A stretch of 64,000 bases of DNA, from contig JAJHZJ010000401.1 of the NCBI GenBank assembly GCA_023548195.1, positions 620,001 through 684,000 of the forward strand, written 5' to 3'. Shown piece after piece: positions 22,845 through 33,722 of this stretch; within the stretch, counting starts at the first letter, position 1, and every line of letters starts with the position of its first letter. Under the pieces are notes generated by a model. The model worked only from the letters and a program-made list of their open reading frames with translations. It was not told where the DNA came from and did no database searches. Made by a program: the position numbers and the translations under genes. Origin of the DNA: Bettongia penicillata ogilbyi (lineage: Eukaryota > Chordata > Mammalia > Diprotodontia > Potoroidae).

Positions 22845-23795
22845 CTCTCCAAAATGGTTGGATCAGTTCAAAACCCCACGAAAAATGTATTTTCCCACAT
22901 CTTCTCCAATCAATCTGATATATGTGATGCACTACCTCAGAGTTGTTTTGATTTGCATCTCTTTAATCAGTAGACATTTGGAGCATTTTGTCATATGACT
23001 AGATATAGCTTTATTTTCTTCCTCTGAAAAATCCCTGTTCATATCTTTTGACCATTTATCAATTAGGTAATGACTTGTATTCTTGTACATTTTGACTCAG
23101 TTGTCTATACATTTTAGAAATGAGGCTTTTACCACAGACACTAGTTACAAAAATTCTTGCCCAGTTTTCTGCATCCCTCCAAATCTTAGTTGCATTGGGT
23201 TTGTTTGTACAAAATCTTTTCAATTTAATGTAATCAAAATTACCCATTTTTTACTTCGTCATGTTCTCTATCTCTTATTTGGTCAAAAATTTCTCCATTC
23301 TCCATAAATCTGACAAAAGCACTATTCCTTGCTCCTGTGATTTGTTTATAGTATCAATCTTTATACCTAGATCATGTATCCATTTGGACTTTATTCTTAT
23401 ATAAGTTGTCAGGCTTTAGTCTATGCACAGTTTCTGCCAAACTGTTATCTAGTTTTCGGGGATTTTTTGTCAAATAGTGTGTTCTTATCACAGAAGCTGG
23501 AGTCTTTGGCTTTATCAAACAGTAGATTGCTATATTCATTAATTGTATCTTGAGTACCTAACCTATTCCACAGGTCTACCCCTCTATTTCTTAGCCAGTA
23601 TTAAGTGGTTTGGATGATTTCTGCATTATTACAATTTGATATCTGGGAGGACTGGTTTAGGTATCAGAACTATATTTATATAATAAAAATAATTTGGAAG
23701 GACTCCACCAATTTTCCCAAGTAGTCCATACAGTATTGGAATTAACTGTTATTTAAATGTTTGATAGAATTCACTTGTAAATTCATGTGGCCCAT
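22845..23795 (-). mobile_element. L1 ORF2 remnant, minus strand (right part of the L1 split by the provirus)
   Basis: Continues the L1 from 16308 after the provirus. The minus-strand frame 23247-23059 reads FDYIKLKRFCTNK then GKSLISKMYRQLSQ, the ORF2 segment ahead of the C-terminal domain. Near 23690-23780 the text jumps to the RT domain ('gatagaattcacttgtaaattcatg'), so several hundred bases of ORF2 are deleted. Confidence 0.7.
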
Positions 23796-25525
23796 ATTGA
23801 ATAACAAGTTTGTTTCTTTTTCCCCCTGTTAAACTTTTTATGCCTCTCTTGAGATTTGTGTTTAAAGACTAAATTTTCTATTGAGCTCTCTGGACTTTCC
23901 ACCAGGAAGTTCTGGAAATCTCTTATGTCATTGAATGTCCATTTCCTTGTCTGAAATATTATGCAAATTAACTGGGTAATTGATCCTTGGTTGCAGTTCA
24001 ATCTCCTTTGCCTTATGGAATATCATATTCTAGTCCCCCCAGTGTTTTAATGTAGAAGTTGCAAGGTCCTGTTTGATCCTTACTGTAACTCCTCGATATT
24101 TGAACTGTTTCTTTCTGCATGCCTGCAGTATTTTCTCCTTCACTTAATAGTTCTGGAATTTGTCAACGATATTCCTTGATGTTTTCATTTTGAGATAATT
24201 TTTAGGAGGCGAATGGTGGACTCTTTCGATGACTATATTGCTCTCTGTATCTAGGGATTCTGGGCAGTTTTTCTTGATGATTTCTTGGAAGATATTGTCT
24301 AGGCTCTTTTTTTCATCATGGCTTTCTTGTAGACCAATAATTCTTAGATTTTCTGTCCTGGATCTACTTTCCAGGTTAGTTGTTTTTCCAAGAAGATATT
24401 TTACATTTTCTTCTGTCTTTTCATTCTTTAGATTCTGTTTGACTGATTGTTGATGTCTCATAGAGTCATTAGCTTCTACTTGCCCAATTTTAATTTTTAT
24501 CAAATTGTTTTCCTCACTTAACTTTTGCATCTCCTTTTCCATCTGTCCAACTGTTCCTTTTAAGGAGTTATTTTCTCCAGTTAGTTTTTATATTTCCTTT
24601 TCTATTAGTCCAATTTTCTTTTTAAATACTTCCATGATTTCTTTTTTTCATATTTGGTAAGTTTTTCTTCTACTTCGCTAATTTGGCTTTTAAAATCTTT
24701 CTTGAGCTCTTCCAAGAATGCTCTTTGGCTTGAGACAAGGTCATAGTCCCTTCTGACATTTCAGATAGGAGTACAGTATTAATGCTGACCTCTTTGGTAT
24801 TTGTCTTTTGTTCTCTGTCCCCACAGAAAGATTCTGTGGTCTTATCTTTTCTAGTTTGCTTCTTGCTGATGATGATCACCCTTTTCCTGACATTTAAAGT
24901 GGATATCTGCTTCTGGGGCACAGGGAGCTATGTCCCCCTGTTCTTGTGCTTGTAACTTGAGGCATTGTGTATTGTGGCCTCTGTTTCTTTCAGCTAGAAC
25001 TTAGCATGCTTTACCTTACCTGCTACTGAGCTGGCTGATGTGCCAAAGCAGAGGCAATGTGAAGTCTTTCTGAGTTTCCACAGAGTGACCCTGGAGCTAG
25101 ATGTTTTAAGTGTGGGCAAGGGGTGGATTGGCCACAGGAGGTCTCCTCTCCTAAGGCTCAGTGGTTTGTGAAACTAGTTTGCATTAATGTCTTCCCTATT
25201 CCCCTGGCTGTGCTGAGGCAGGCCTGAGGTCCTGGTGTTGATGATAGCAGTTCCACCTCCCTCAGGCTCAGGATCTCCTACTGATTTGCTAAGGTGAGTT
25301 TGTCTAGGACAACTCTGGTCCTGCATTGATCCCCTTCAAGCACAGCAAGAGGGACACCCTTTTGTGATTTTCCTAGCCTTACCAGCTAAGAGACTGTTTA
25401 TCCCTTTGTCTGATCCCAGGATTTTCAGGATTTTTCCCAGGTATATATTCTCTGAGTCTTTCAAGGTCAACAAGGGGAGGGGTAGAAGATTTACCAATCA
25501 CTCCTCCATCTTGGCTCCTGTAAGT
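23796..25525 (-). mobile_element. L1/HAL1 ORF1 and 5' UTR remnant, minus strand
   Basis: ORF1 remnants lie at 23783-24921: C-terminal domain at 24001-23783, RRM at 24542-24144 (with ESRSRTENLRIIGLQ), coiled coil beyond that. The 5' UTR is from 24930 to the L1 start motif near 25517 (complement reads CAGGAGCCAAGATGGAGGAG). Probably the 5' part of the element carrying the provirus, with most of ORF2 lost, or a separate HAL1. ORF1 is broken by frameshifts. Confidence 0.6.
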
Positions 25526-25941
25526 TCAAGTAGGTGGCTTACACACATCTAATCTGCAGGCTATTCTCAGGAGTTGTTGTTGCTGTTATCTGGGGCTCTG
25601 TGGTTCTCTCTAGCTCAGTTCCACTGGACTCCCATCCTGGGCTGATATGTTTGAGTTTCCACAATGTTGCTGTTGCTTCAGATCACCTGGCTTCCTGTTT
25701 GGTTTTGCTATGGCAAGATCTGAGCTGGTACAGCCTGTGTGCTGTGTGTTCCTCCAGCCCCGTGCAACAGATCCTTCTTGTCAACCTTCTAGTCTGCTCT
25801 GGATTAGAAATCTGCTACACTCCGTCTCCTACTGGGTTCAGCCACTCTAAAATTTGTTCATATACTCTGTAAAGAAGCATCTGAAGGATTTTATCTTAAG
25901 AGTTTAAGTGAGTAGTTGCTCTCACTTCACCCCCCCCCCCA
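25526..25941 (-). repeat. L1 5' UTR fragment, minus strand, ending in a C-run
   Basis: The complement of 25780-25925 matches the 5' UTR text at 31009-31110 ('aaaatccttcaga' then 'acaaattttagagtggc'). A run of about ten C (25930-25941) marks its edge. It adjoins a second 5' UTR, so two elements meet here. Confidence 0.55.
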
Positions 25942-26956
25942 GTTCAATAGTTTTCTTAATGTTTTCTTAATCTCTCCATTGTTTTTCAGAATGTCTAATT
26001 TCATATTTAACTGGAGATTTTTAATTTGTTCTTTTTCCAACTTTTTTTAGTTTCATGCCCCATTCTTTGATCCCCTCTTTCTCTATTTTATTCATGGAAA
26101 CATTTAGAGTTATAAAACTTTCCCTAAGAACCACTTTCACTGAATTCCATGAGTTTTGTAATATTGTCTCATTTTCATTTGGATGATATTATTGATTGTT
26201 GCTACGATTTATTGTTTGACCCACTCATTCTTTATGATTATATATTTAATTTCGAATTAATTTTTAATTCATCTTTCCTTGGCTCTTTATTATTTGCACT
26301 TTTTATTTCATCATGACCTGAAAATGATGCCTTTAATATTTTGATTTTTCTGCATTGAATTATGAGTTTTTATGCACTAATACATGGTCAATTTTTTCTA
26401 GGCACTGTGTATAACTAAGAAAATGCTTTATTTCTTTATATCCCTATTCAATTTTCTCCAGAGATCTACCTTTTTAAAAAAATCTGTTCACCTCTCTTGT
26501 TTATTTTGTGATTAGATTTATCTAGTTCCGAAAGTGGAAGATTGAGGTCCCCCACTAGTATAGTTTTGCTGTCCATTTCTTCTTGTAACTCACTTAACTT
26601 ATCCTCCAAGAATTTGGATGCTACACCACTTAGAGCAGAAATGTTTAGTAATGATAGTGTTTCATTGTCCGTGATGACTTTTAGCAGGATATAGTTTTCT
26701 TTCTATCTCTTTTAATTAGAACTATCATTGCTTTTGCTGCCTCTGAGGTTAGGATTGCTAGTCCTGCTTTTATTTACTTCAACTGAAGCAAGCATATATT
26801 ACCTTTACTCTGTGTATCTCTCTGTTTCAAACGTGTTTCTTGTTTAAAAAACTAAATCTTGTTTCATTTAGGTTTTTAATCTACTCTGCTATTCAGTTAC
26901 ATTTTAAGGCATTCAACCCATTCATCTTCACAGTGCTGAAAAACATCTGTGTTTTT
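25942..26956 (-). mobile_element. L1 ORF2 endonuclease/RT-linker region, minus strand (left part, split by HAL1)
   Basis: Complement of the region between L1 endonuclease and RT, recognisable at 26545-26560 ('aggtcccccactagta') and 26750-26770. It is interrupted at 26956 by a HAL1 insertion and resumes at 29931. Decayed. Confidence 0.6.
26942..26956. repeat. HAL1 copy 2 target-site duplication, left
   Basis: AACATCTGTGTTTTT, identical to 29931-29945. It merges with the poly(T) that represents the element's poly(A) tail. Confidence 0.8.
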
Positions 26957-27978
26957 TTTTAAATTTTATTTATTTATTTTTTTTCATTCATTTTCACAAA
27001 TTTTTGGTTTCCACATTTTCTCCCCTTTTATCCCCTCCCCCCCAATACCCCAAGCAATCTAATTTTCCCTATCTCCAATCTGCCCTCTCTTCTGTCATCC
27101 CTCCCTTCTCTTGTCTCCATCTTCTCTTTTCTCCTGTAGGGCCAGATGACTTTCTAATCCTCATTAACTGTATGTCTTCTTTCGTAGTTGCAACAACAAT
27201 ACTAAACAGTTCTTCCTAAAACTTTGAGTTCCAAATTCTCCCGATCCCTCCCTCCCCACCCATTCCTTTTGGGACGGCAGGCAATTCAATATAGGCCATA
27301 TCTGTGTAGTTTTGCAAATGACCTCCCTGATAGTCGTGTTGTGTAAGACTAACTGGATTACCATCCCTCCTAACCTGCCCCTTATTGTTTCTCTTCTGTC
27401 TTTTGATTCTGTCCCTCCCCAAGTGTTGACTTCAAATTGCTCCCTCCTCCCTTTGCCCTCCCTTACATCATCCCCCCCTTGCAATATCTCCTTCTCCCCC
27501 ACTTTCTTATACTGTAAGATAGGTTTTCATACCAAAATGAGTGTGCATTTCACTCCTTCGTTTAGTCAAATGTGATGAGGGTAAACTTCTTGTTGTTTTT
27601 TTTTTTTTTTCTCAGCTCTCCTCTTTTTCCCTCCACTAAGAAAAACTCCTACCTGCCTCTTAAATGACATATAGTTACCCCCTTCCATTTCCCCCTCTTT
27701 CCTCCCACTACATTTCCCTCTCATCATTTACCTTAATTTCTTTCATGGTATGGTCCCATCCTATTCAGTTCAATCTGTGCTCTCTATCTCTGTATGTGTG
27801 TGCATGTGTGTATGTGTGTGCATGCGTGTACATGTGTATGTGTGGTCCCACCAACCACCCAGATACTGAAAAGTTTTAAGAGTTACAAATATTGTCTTTC
27901 CATGTAGGAATGTAAACAGTTCACTTCTGGTAAGTCCCTTAAGACTTCTCTTTGCTGTTTCCTTTTTCATGCTTCTTC

Positions 27979-29080
27979 TCATTCTTGTGTTTGAAAGTCA
28001 AATTTTCTTTTCAGCTCTGGTCTTTTCATTAAGAATGATTGAAAGTCCTCTGTTTCATTGAAAGACCATATTTTCCCTTGAAGTATTATACTCAGTTTAG
28101 CTGGGTAGGTGATTCTTGGTTTGAGTCCTAGTTCCTTTGCCTTCTGGAATATCCTATTCCACGCCCTTCGATCCCTTAATGTAGAAGCTGCTAGATCTTG
28201 GGTTATCCTGATTGTATTTCCACAGTACTGGAATTGTTTCTTTCTAGCTGCTTGTAAGATTTTTTCCTTGAGCTGGGAGTTCTGGAATTTGGCCACAATG
28301 TTCCTAGGAGTTTCTCTTTTTGGATCTCTTTCAGGTGGTGAACGATGGATTCTTTCAATACTTATTTTGCCCTCTGGTTGTAGAATGTCAGGGCAGTTTT
28401 CCTTGATAATTTCATGGAAGATGATGTCTAAGCTCTTTTTTTTATCATGAGTTTCAGGTAGTCCCATAATTTTTAAATTGTCTCTCCTGGATCTATTTTC
28501 CAGGTCAGTTGTTTTTCCCATGAGATATTTCACATTCTCTTCCATTTTTTCGTTCTTTTGGTTTTGCTTGGTGATTTCTTTGTTTCTCATAAAGTCATTA
28601 CACTCCATCTGTTCCATTCTAATTTTGAGAGAACTATTAAATTCAGTGAGCTTTTGAGCCTCTTTTTCCATTTGACTCATTCTGCTTCTGAAAGCATTCT
28701 TCTCCTCTTTGTCTTTTTGAACCTCCTTTGCCAATTGAGTGAGCCTATTTTTCAAGGTGTTAATTTCCTCAGCATTTTTTTGGGTCTCCTTTACCAAGGT
28801 ATTGACCCATTTTTCATACTTTTCTTGCATCTCTGTCATTTCTCTTCCCAGTTTTTCCTCCACCTGTCTAACTTGCTTTTTAAAATCCTTTTTGAGCTCT
28901 TCCAGGGCCTGAGCCCACCCGCCACCCCCCCTAGGGTGTCTGGGGTACTGAGGTCCCGCCCTCCGCGTCTTTCCCTGATGGCAAGGATACCTCCTCGTCA
29001 TCAGATCCGAAGGTCGGGATCATTTGCATTTGTTGGAAAAAGCTCTCTATAGTCTTATTTTTCTTCCCTTTTCTAGGCAT
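27979..29080 (-). pseudogene. HAL1 copy 2 ORF1, full length with one frameshift
   Basis: ORF1 protein is the element's RNA-binding chaperone. The start is the ATG at 29080 (MPRKGKKNKTIESFFQQ), matching the start at 9525. The frame runs about 50 codons to a TAG in the C-rich tract near 28925, where a frameshift moves reading into the 340-codon frame that continues to a stop at 27979. Regions in order: acidic N-terminus, coiled coil (about 28905-28600, NTLKNRLTQLAKEVQKDKEE), RRM core (about 28540-28330, NRSRRDNLKIMGLPE), C-terminal domain (28330-27979, ending KFDFQTQE). Only this lesion separates it from an intact ORF1. It lies inside a homopolymer-rich site, so an assembly error is also possible. 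Confidence 0.8.
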
Positions 29081-29930
29081 TTTCCCAGCCAGTTACTTGA
29101 CTTCTGAGATTCCTTTCCACCCCCGCCTGGATCCGCCCAGCTAGTGCTTGGCCTCTGAGATTTAAATGGGCTTTCCTCCTGCCAGCTGTCAATCAGTGAG
29201 CTTTAGTTCAGGTGCTGGGGTGGGGGCAGGGCTGCCTCCCAGGCTCAGTTCCCTCAGGGGCTTTATGTAGAGACTTTCAGGAATGGAGCGGGTGGGGGCG
29301 GGGGGGGGGGCCCGCCTCCCAGGCTCTGTTCCCTCAGGCGATTTATGCAGAAGCCTTCAGTAGTAGAGCGGGGTGGGGGCACAGCCATCTCCCAGGCTCA
29401 TAAAACCTCAGGTTTTATGCAGGAACCTTCCGTAATGAAGATCCTGCCTGCTGCTGGGGGATTCCTGAGTCCTGGGCCGCTGCTGCCTCAGCCGCTGCCC
29501 ACCCCTCTGCCTCCGCCGCTTCCTGCCCCTGTCTCTGCTGCCGCCGCTTCCTCCCAAGGGGGCCCGAGTCACGGAGATGCTCCGCTCCCCTCCTCCAGCC
29601 CAGCCTTCTCTCTCACTGACCTGTGGGCTTCTGTGGGCAGAGGGACTTTCCTGGCTGCCGGAGCTTCCGTCTCTGAAGCCTGCTCGGATCAGCTTCTCTG
29701 GGGCCATGGCCAGGGCAGCGCTGGGGGTGGGGTCCACTTTCCGGAGTGCGACGGACCCTGGGGACGGGTCTCCAGGGCTCCCTGGAATGGAAATCTCTTT
29801 CACTCCGTTTCTGCACACCTTGTATTGACCCAGAAGTTATGGGGGTCTCTTTTTACATTAATTCTATGGGCTTTGGTTTCGGAGCTCGTAAACGTGGGTC
29901 CTTCTACTCCGCCATCTTGGCTCCACCCCC
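29081..29930 (-). promoter_or_regulatory. HAL1 copy 2 5' UTR/promoter, CpG-rich with tandem monomers
   Basis: L1-type 5' UTRs act as internal promoters. This one holds three tandem units of about 70-80 bp (about 29219-29290, 29291-29371, 29372-29440) sharing 'ggtgggggc', 'cctcccaggctc' and a TTTATG[T/C]AG block, then a CpG-dense stretch (29450-29770). The start contains CAAGATGGCGG, a YY1-type site as in placental L1. An LTR-free, monomer-bearing promoter recalls rodent L1. Confidence 0.6.
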
Positions 29931-30975
29931 AACATCTGTGTTTTTCTCTCCATCCTCTTTCCCCAATTTATGCTTTTCTCTCTCTCCTTTCTCCGTTTCT
30001 CCCCTCATTAGTGTTTTGATTTTGACTACTGCTTCCCTCAATCTGCTTTCCCTTCTGTCCTCCCTTTCCTTTTCTTTCCCCTTTCCCCCTACAACTTCCT
30101 ATAGGATAAGTTATATTTCTGTGGCTTAGTACGTTATTCCCTTTTTGAGCTAAACCTAATGAGATTAAGGTTCAAATACTCATCTGCTTCCTTTCTTCAC
30201 CTCTACTGCAATCGATCTTTGTAGCTTTTCATTTGAAAAAATTTACCCTTTTATGCCACTCCTTTCCTCTTGTGCCAGTACAAACCCGTCTCACCACTTA
30301 GTACTTTTATCATTACATCAAAGACAACTTATACCCATGCCCTCTGTCTATGAATACCACTTTTAAATGTCCTAATAAAGATATAGTTCTCAAGACTTAT
30401 AAGTATCCTCTTCCCATGCAGGGGAACAAACAGTTTGCCCTCATTGTATAACATGGTATTGTTGGGTTTTTTTATTTACCTTTTTATACATCTCTTGAGT
30501 CTTGAATTTGAAGATCAAATTTTCAGTTCAGCTCTGATGTTTTCATTAGGAACATGTAGAAGTCCCCTACTTCATTAAATATCCATCTCCTCTCCTGAAT
30601 TTTTCTGGGTAGTTGATCCTTGCCTGTAACTAAACTCCTTTGCCTTATGGTATATCATACCCCAAGCCCTCCAAACCTTTAATGTAGAAACTACAAGTTC
30701 CTGTATAATCCTCACTGTGGTTCCATGATATTTTTTTCATTCTTCTGTTTCTGTTTGACTGATACTTGATATTTAATAAAGGCATTAGCTTCCACTGACC
30801 AATTCTAATTCTTAAGTTCTTCCTCTTGGATTTATTTTCCAGTTCAGTTGTTTTTCCAATAAGGTATTTTATATTTTCTTCTATTTTTTTCTAATTTTTA
30901 ATGAATTGATTTCTTCTATTAGATTTTCTACTCCTTTTCCATTTGGGCTACTGCTGTTTTTAAAAAGTTCTTCTC
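29931..30975 (-). mobile_element. L1 ORF2 start and ORF1 remnant, minus strand (right part, split by HAL1)
   Basis: Resumes the element of 25942-26956 after the second duplication copy (29931-29945). The ORF1 C-terminal region is recognisable at 30490-30720 and ORF1 internal parts at 30760-30960 (complement). There are many indels and no frame longer than about 60 codons. Confidence 0.55.
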
Positions 30976-31275
30976 GAGAGGCAAAACCAAGATGGCAGAG
31001 TGAGAGCATGTACTCACCTAAGCTCTAGGAGAAAATCCTTCAGATTTCTCTAAAAAGAGAACCTGAACAAATTTTAGAGTGGCAGAATCCACTAGGTGAT
31101 AAAGTGTGGCAAATGTCTAGACCAGGACAGCCCAGAAGGGTGACAGGAAAGACCTATTACATGGGATTGGGGAGCACAGAGTGAACAAGCTGTACTGGCA
31201 CAGATGCCATAGCAGAGCTGAGCAGGAATCAAAGGACAAATGAATCAGAAGCAGCGGTGAATGTAGAAAACTAAA
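30976..31275 (+). repeat. L1 5' UTR-only fragment, plus strand
   Basis: It starts at the L1 5' end motif ('aggcaaaaccaagatggcag', 30978-30997) and runs about 280 bp through the 5' UTR ('gaaaatccttcagatttctc'), then ends in an A-rich stretch (31269-31300) with no ORF1. No duplication was identified. Confidence 0.55.
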
Positions 31276-31635
31276 AACAAATAAATTAATTTTTAAAAAG
31301 AATTGTAAGGAACATAAAAAATAGCTTCCTATTCAATTCCATTTTCATCTTTAAAGCTGAAGAAGGCTGTACAAATGTTATCATCCTTACTTTTGATGTT
31401 TGGAATTTAAACTCAGAGAAAGGAAGGCACTTGTCAATAAATAGCACAGTTGAAACGATCACAAGTTTTCTGATCCTAATTTCAGTGATCTCTCTGCTAC
31501 ATCACATGCTCAATTTTCCCATCCCTAAAAGGATTATTGATTGAAATGACAAGAATAATGACTCTAGTGTGAATTTGTATGGTAAAATTCTCGTGACTTC
31601 AGGCTACTCTAATAGGAAATTTATCATAATCATCA

Positions 31636-31872
31636 TGGCATTCAGATGGCACACTGGATAGATAATAGACTTGGAGTCAGGAATATCTGAGTTCAAGTCC
31701 TGCCTTAGGCACTTACTACCTGTGTGACTATGGGCAAGTAATTTAATCCTATTTGTCTCAGCTTCCTCATCTATAACATGAGCTAGAGAAAGTAATGGCA
31801 ATACCCTTCAATATCTTTGTCAAGAAAACCCCAGATGGGGTCATGAAGAGCTCAAAACAACTGAACCACAAC
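31636..31872 (+). repeat. Mar1-type SINE, plus strand
   Basis: tRNA-like head ('gcacactggatagataatag', 'gttcaagtcctgcc'), CORE-like middle ('tgtgtgactatgggcaag') and an RTE/BovB-like tail ('caagaaaaccccagatggggtcatgaagagctc'). This tail is characteristic of the marsupial Mar1 SINE and supports a marsupial source. Confidence 0.75.
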
Positions 31873-32139
31873 AATATTATCCTTATGAAACAGGAATGAG
31901 TTTGGTGGAAGTTTACTGTATGCTTAGCAACTATTTTTTCAATTATTAATTCTATAATTCTTTACCTATCAGTGCAATATATTTTTCTGATCATGCAAAG
32001 TAATAGTATAAACAAGATTATTGGAGCGTGTTTCAAATATTTAGTACGACAAAGTGTTCTCAAGCACCCTGAAAGTCTTTTAGAAGGATCCATTTGCATG
32101 CAAAGATTTGATCTGATATTTACTAAGATAACTGCAAAT

Positions 32140-33167
32140 CATTCTTGTATATTCCCCAATTGATAAATAGTCAAAGGATATGAACAGGCAATTTTCAGAG
32201 GAAGAAATTAAAGATATCTATAATCATATGAAAAAATGCTCTAAATCACTTGATTAGAGAGATGCAAATCAGAACAGCTCTGAGGTACCACATCACACCT
32301 ATAAGATTGGCAAACATGACAGAACAGGAAAATGATAAATGTTGGGGAGGATATGGGAGAGTTAGAACACTAATTCATTGTTGGTGAAGTTGCGAGCTCA
32401 TCCAACTATTCAGGAGAGCGGTTTGGAACTATACCCAAAGGGCTACACAAATGTGCATACCCTTTAACCCAGCAATATTGCTACTAGGACTGTATCCCCA
32501 AGAAATCATAAAAATGGGAAAGGATCCCACATGTACAAAAATATTTATAGCAGCACTCTTTGTAGTTGCCAAAAACTGGAAGTCAAGGGGATGCCCATCA
32601 ATTGGGGAATGGCTGAATAAATTATGGTATATGAATGTAATGGAGTACTATTGTGCCATAAGAAATGATGAACAAGAAGACTTCAGGGTGCTCTGGAAGG
32701 ACATGTATGATCTGATGCTGAGCAAAAGGAGCAGAACCAGGAGAACTCTGTGCACAGCAACGAGCACAGTGTGCCAGAGTTTTTTCTAGTAGACTTGGAA
32801 CTTCATAATAACACAAGAACTTAAAAAAAAATGCCCAATGGTTTTCTAAGCAAAATGCCTTCCACACTCAGAGAAAGAACTATGGAATTCATTTGTAGAA
32901 TGTAGTAGATCATGTTTGTAAATGTGTGTGTATTATGTTTTGATTTGTTATATGATTTCTTCCATTTATTTTAGCCTACACAGCATTACTATAGTGAAAA
33001 TGTATTCAATAGGAAAGTATATGTAGATCCTCTATAGAATTGTATGCTGTCTTGTGGAGGGAGCCGGGTTGTAGGGGGTAGGTGTGGGAGGGTAAAAATC
33101 TAAGTTTTATGGTAGTGATTATAGAACATTAAAAAAAATAAAATAAAAAAGCCATTCTTGTATATTC
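32140..33167 (+). mobile_element. 5'-truncated L1 with perfect 15-bp target-site duplication
   Basis: CATTCTTGTATATTC occurs at 32140-32154 and 33153-33167. Between them are the last part of ORF2, about 360 bp of 3' UTR and an A-rich tail (33130-33150). It is a standard L1 insertion product, truncated at its 5' end. Confidence 0.9.
32155..32789 (+). pseudogene. L1 ORF2 C-terminal fragment
   Basis: The end of the L1 endonuclease/reverse-transcriptase protein. The plus-strand frame at 32451-32789 covers about the last 110 residues (LLGLYPQEIIKMGKD, IGEWLNKLWYMNVMEYYCAI) and ends at the natural-looking stop. Upstream, 32170-32450 codes for the preceding part in a broken frame. The catalytic endonuclease and RT domains were never copied here because of 5' truncation. 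Confidence 0.75.
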
Positions 33168-33487
33168 ATTAAAGCAAATCCCTAAGGATCTCTACAAGTC
33201 AATTTTGGGATAGTTCAATTTGAGTTATATGTTTTGAAAAGTGATAACTTTACATTGTTTTGAAATTTTTAGTATTTCAGACTTTTCAGCAATTTGGATT
33301 TCTACCTCTTAATGCATCTAATGATGTGAGAGGGATCAGGATAACTAAATTCTTCTCCTCCATCTTATGTGGATACAGTAAAAGTTTCTAAAATCATAAC
33401 AGAGTAAAAAGAGCAAGTTCAAGTTAGTCTTTTAATGTAGAGTATCTTAATCTAATTCCAGAAATTAGAACCAGGTGGAGTTTCCAT

Positions 33488-33722
33488 AGAGGTAGTTATG
33501 CAACACTGTGGATAGAGCCCAAGGCCTGAAAGCAGGAAGACCCAAGTTCAAATCCATCCTCAGATATCTATTAGCTGTGTGACCCCAGCTTAACCTCTGA
33601 CTGCATCATTTTCCTCAGCTGTAAAATAGTGATAATACTAACAGAGACCTTACAGGTTTGTTGTGAGGATCCAATGAGGTATTTCTTAAATTGCTTAGCA
33701 CAATGACTGGCTTCATTTTATG
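33488..33722 (+). repeat. MIR-like SINE with marsupial tRNA-type head, plus strand
   Basis: Head 'cactgtggatagagcccaag', middle 'agctgtgtgacccc', MIR tail 'tgttgtgaggatccaatgag' followed by 'ttgcttagcacaatg'. Complete length, moderately diverged. Confidence 0.65.

Larger units (their letters stand above)
16303..22850 (+). mobile_element. Betaretrovirus-like endogenous provirus, defective, with target-site duplications
   Basis: It has paired LTRs (16309-16882 and 22275-22844), each beginning TGTCAGG and ending GGACA, and a perfect 6-bp CTCTCC duplication on both sides (16303-16308 and 22845-22850). Six-base duplications are usual for betaretroviruses. Order inside: primer-binding site, splice donor, gag 5' part, an unassigned block, RT/RNase H/integrase remnants, env remnants, polypurine tract. 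It lies antisense inside an L1. LTRs differ by two substitutions plus a C-run length change, so integration is recent. The interior is nevertheless deleted and stop-ridden: this copy cannot make Gag-Pol or Env and must have been mobilised in trans. Assignment to the beta group rests on the MA, CA, RT and integrase fragments. Confidence 0.9.
26957..29930 (-). mobile_element. HAL1 (half-L1) copy 2, near full length, minus strand
   Basis: About 2.97 kb. From the minus-strand 5' end it has the start motif GGGGGTGGAGCCAAGATGGCGGAG (complement of 29908-29930), then a GC- and CpG-rich 5' UTR of about 850 bp with tandem monomers, ORF1 (29080 to 27979), a 3' UTR of about 1 kb with a TG microsatellite (27790-27845), and an A-rich tail seen as poly(T). 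It is flanked by a 15-bp duplication. ORF2 is absent, so it would depend on L1 ORF2 protein in trans. It is the best preserved of the four HAL1 copies in this window and sits inside a minus-strand L1. Confidence 0.85.

Noticed and set aside
29345..30129. Overlapping frames of 60-224 codons on both strands over the HAL1 5' UTR
   Set aside because: These arise from low stop density in GC-rich promoter sequence. No domain is present and they run across the element boundary.
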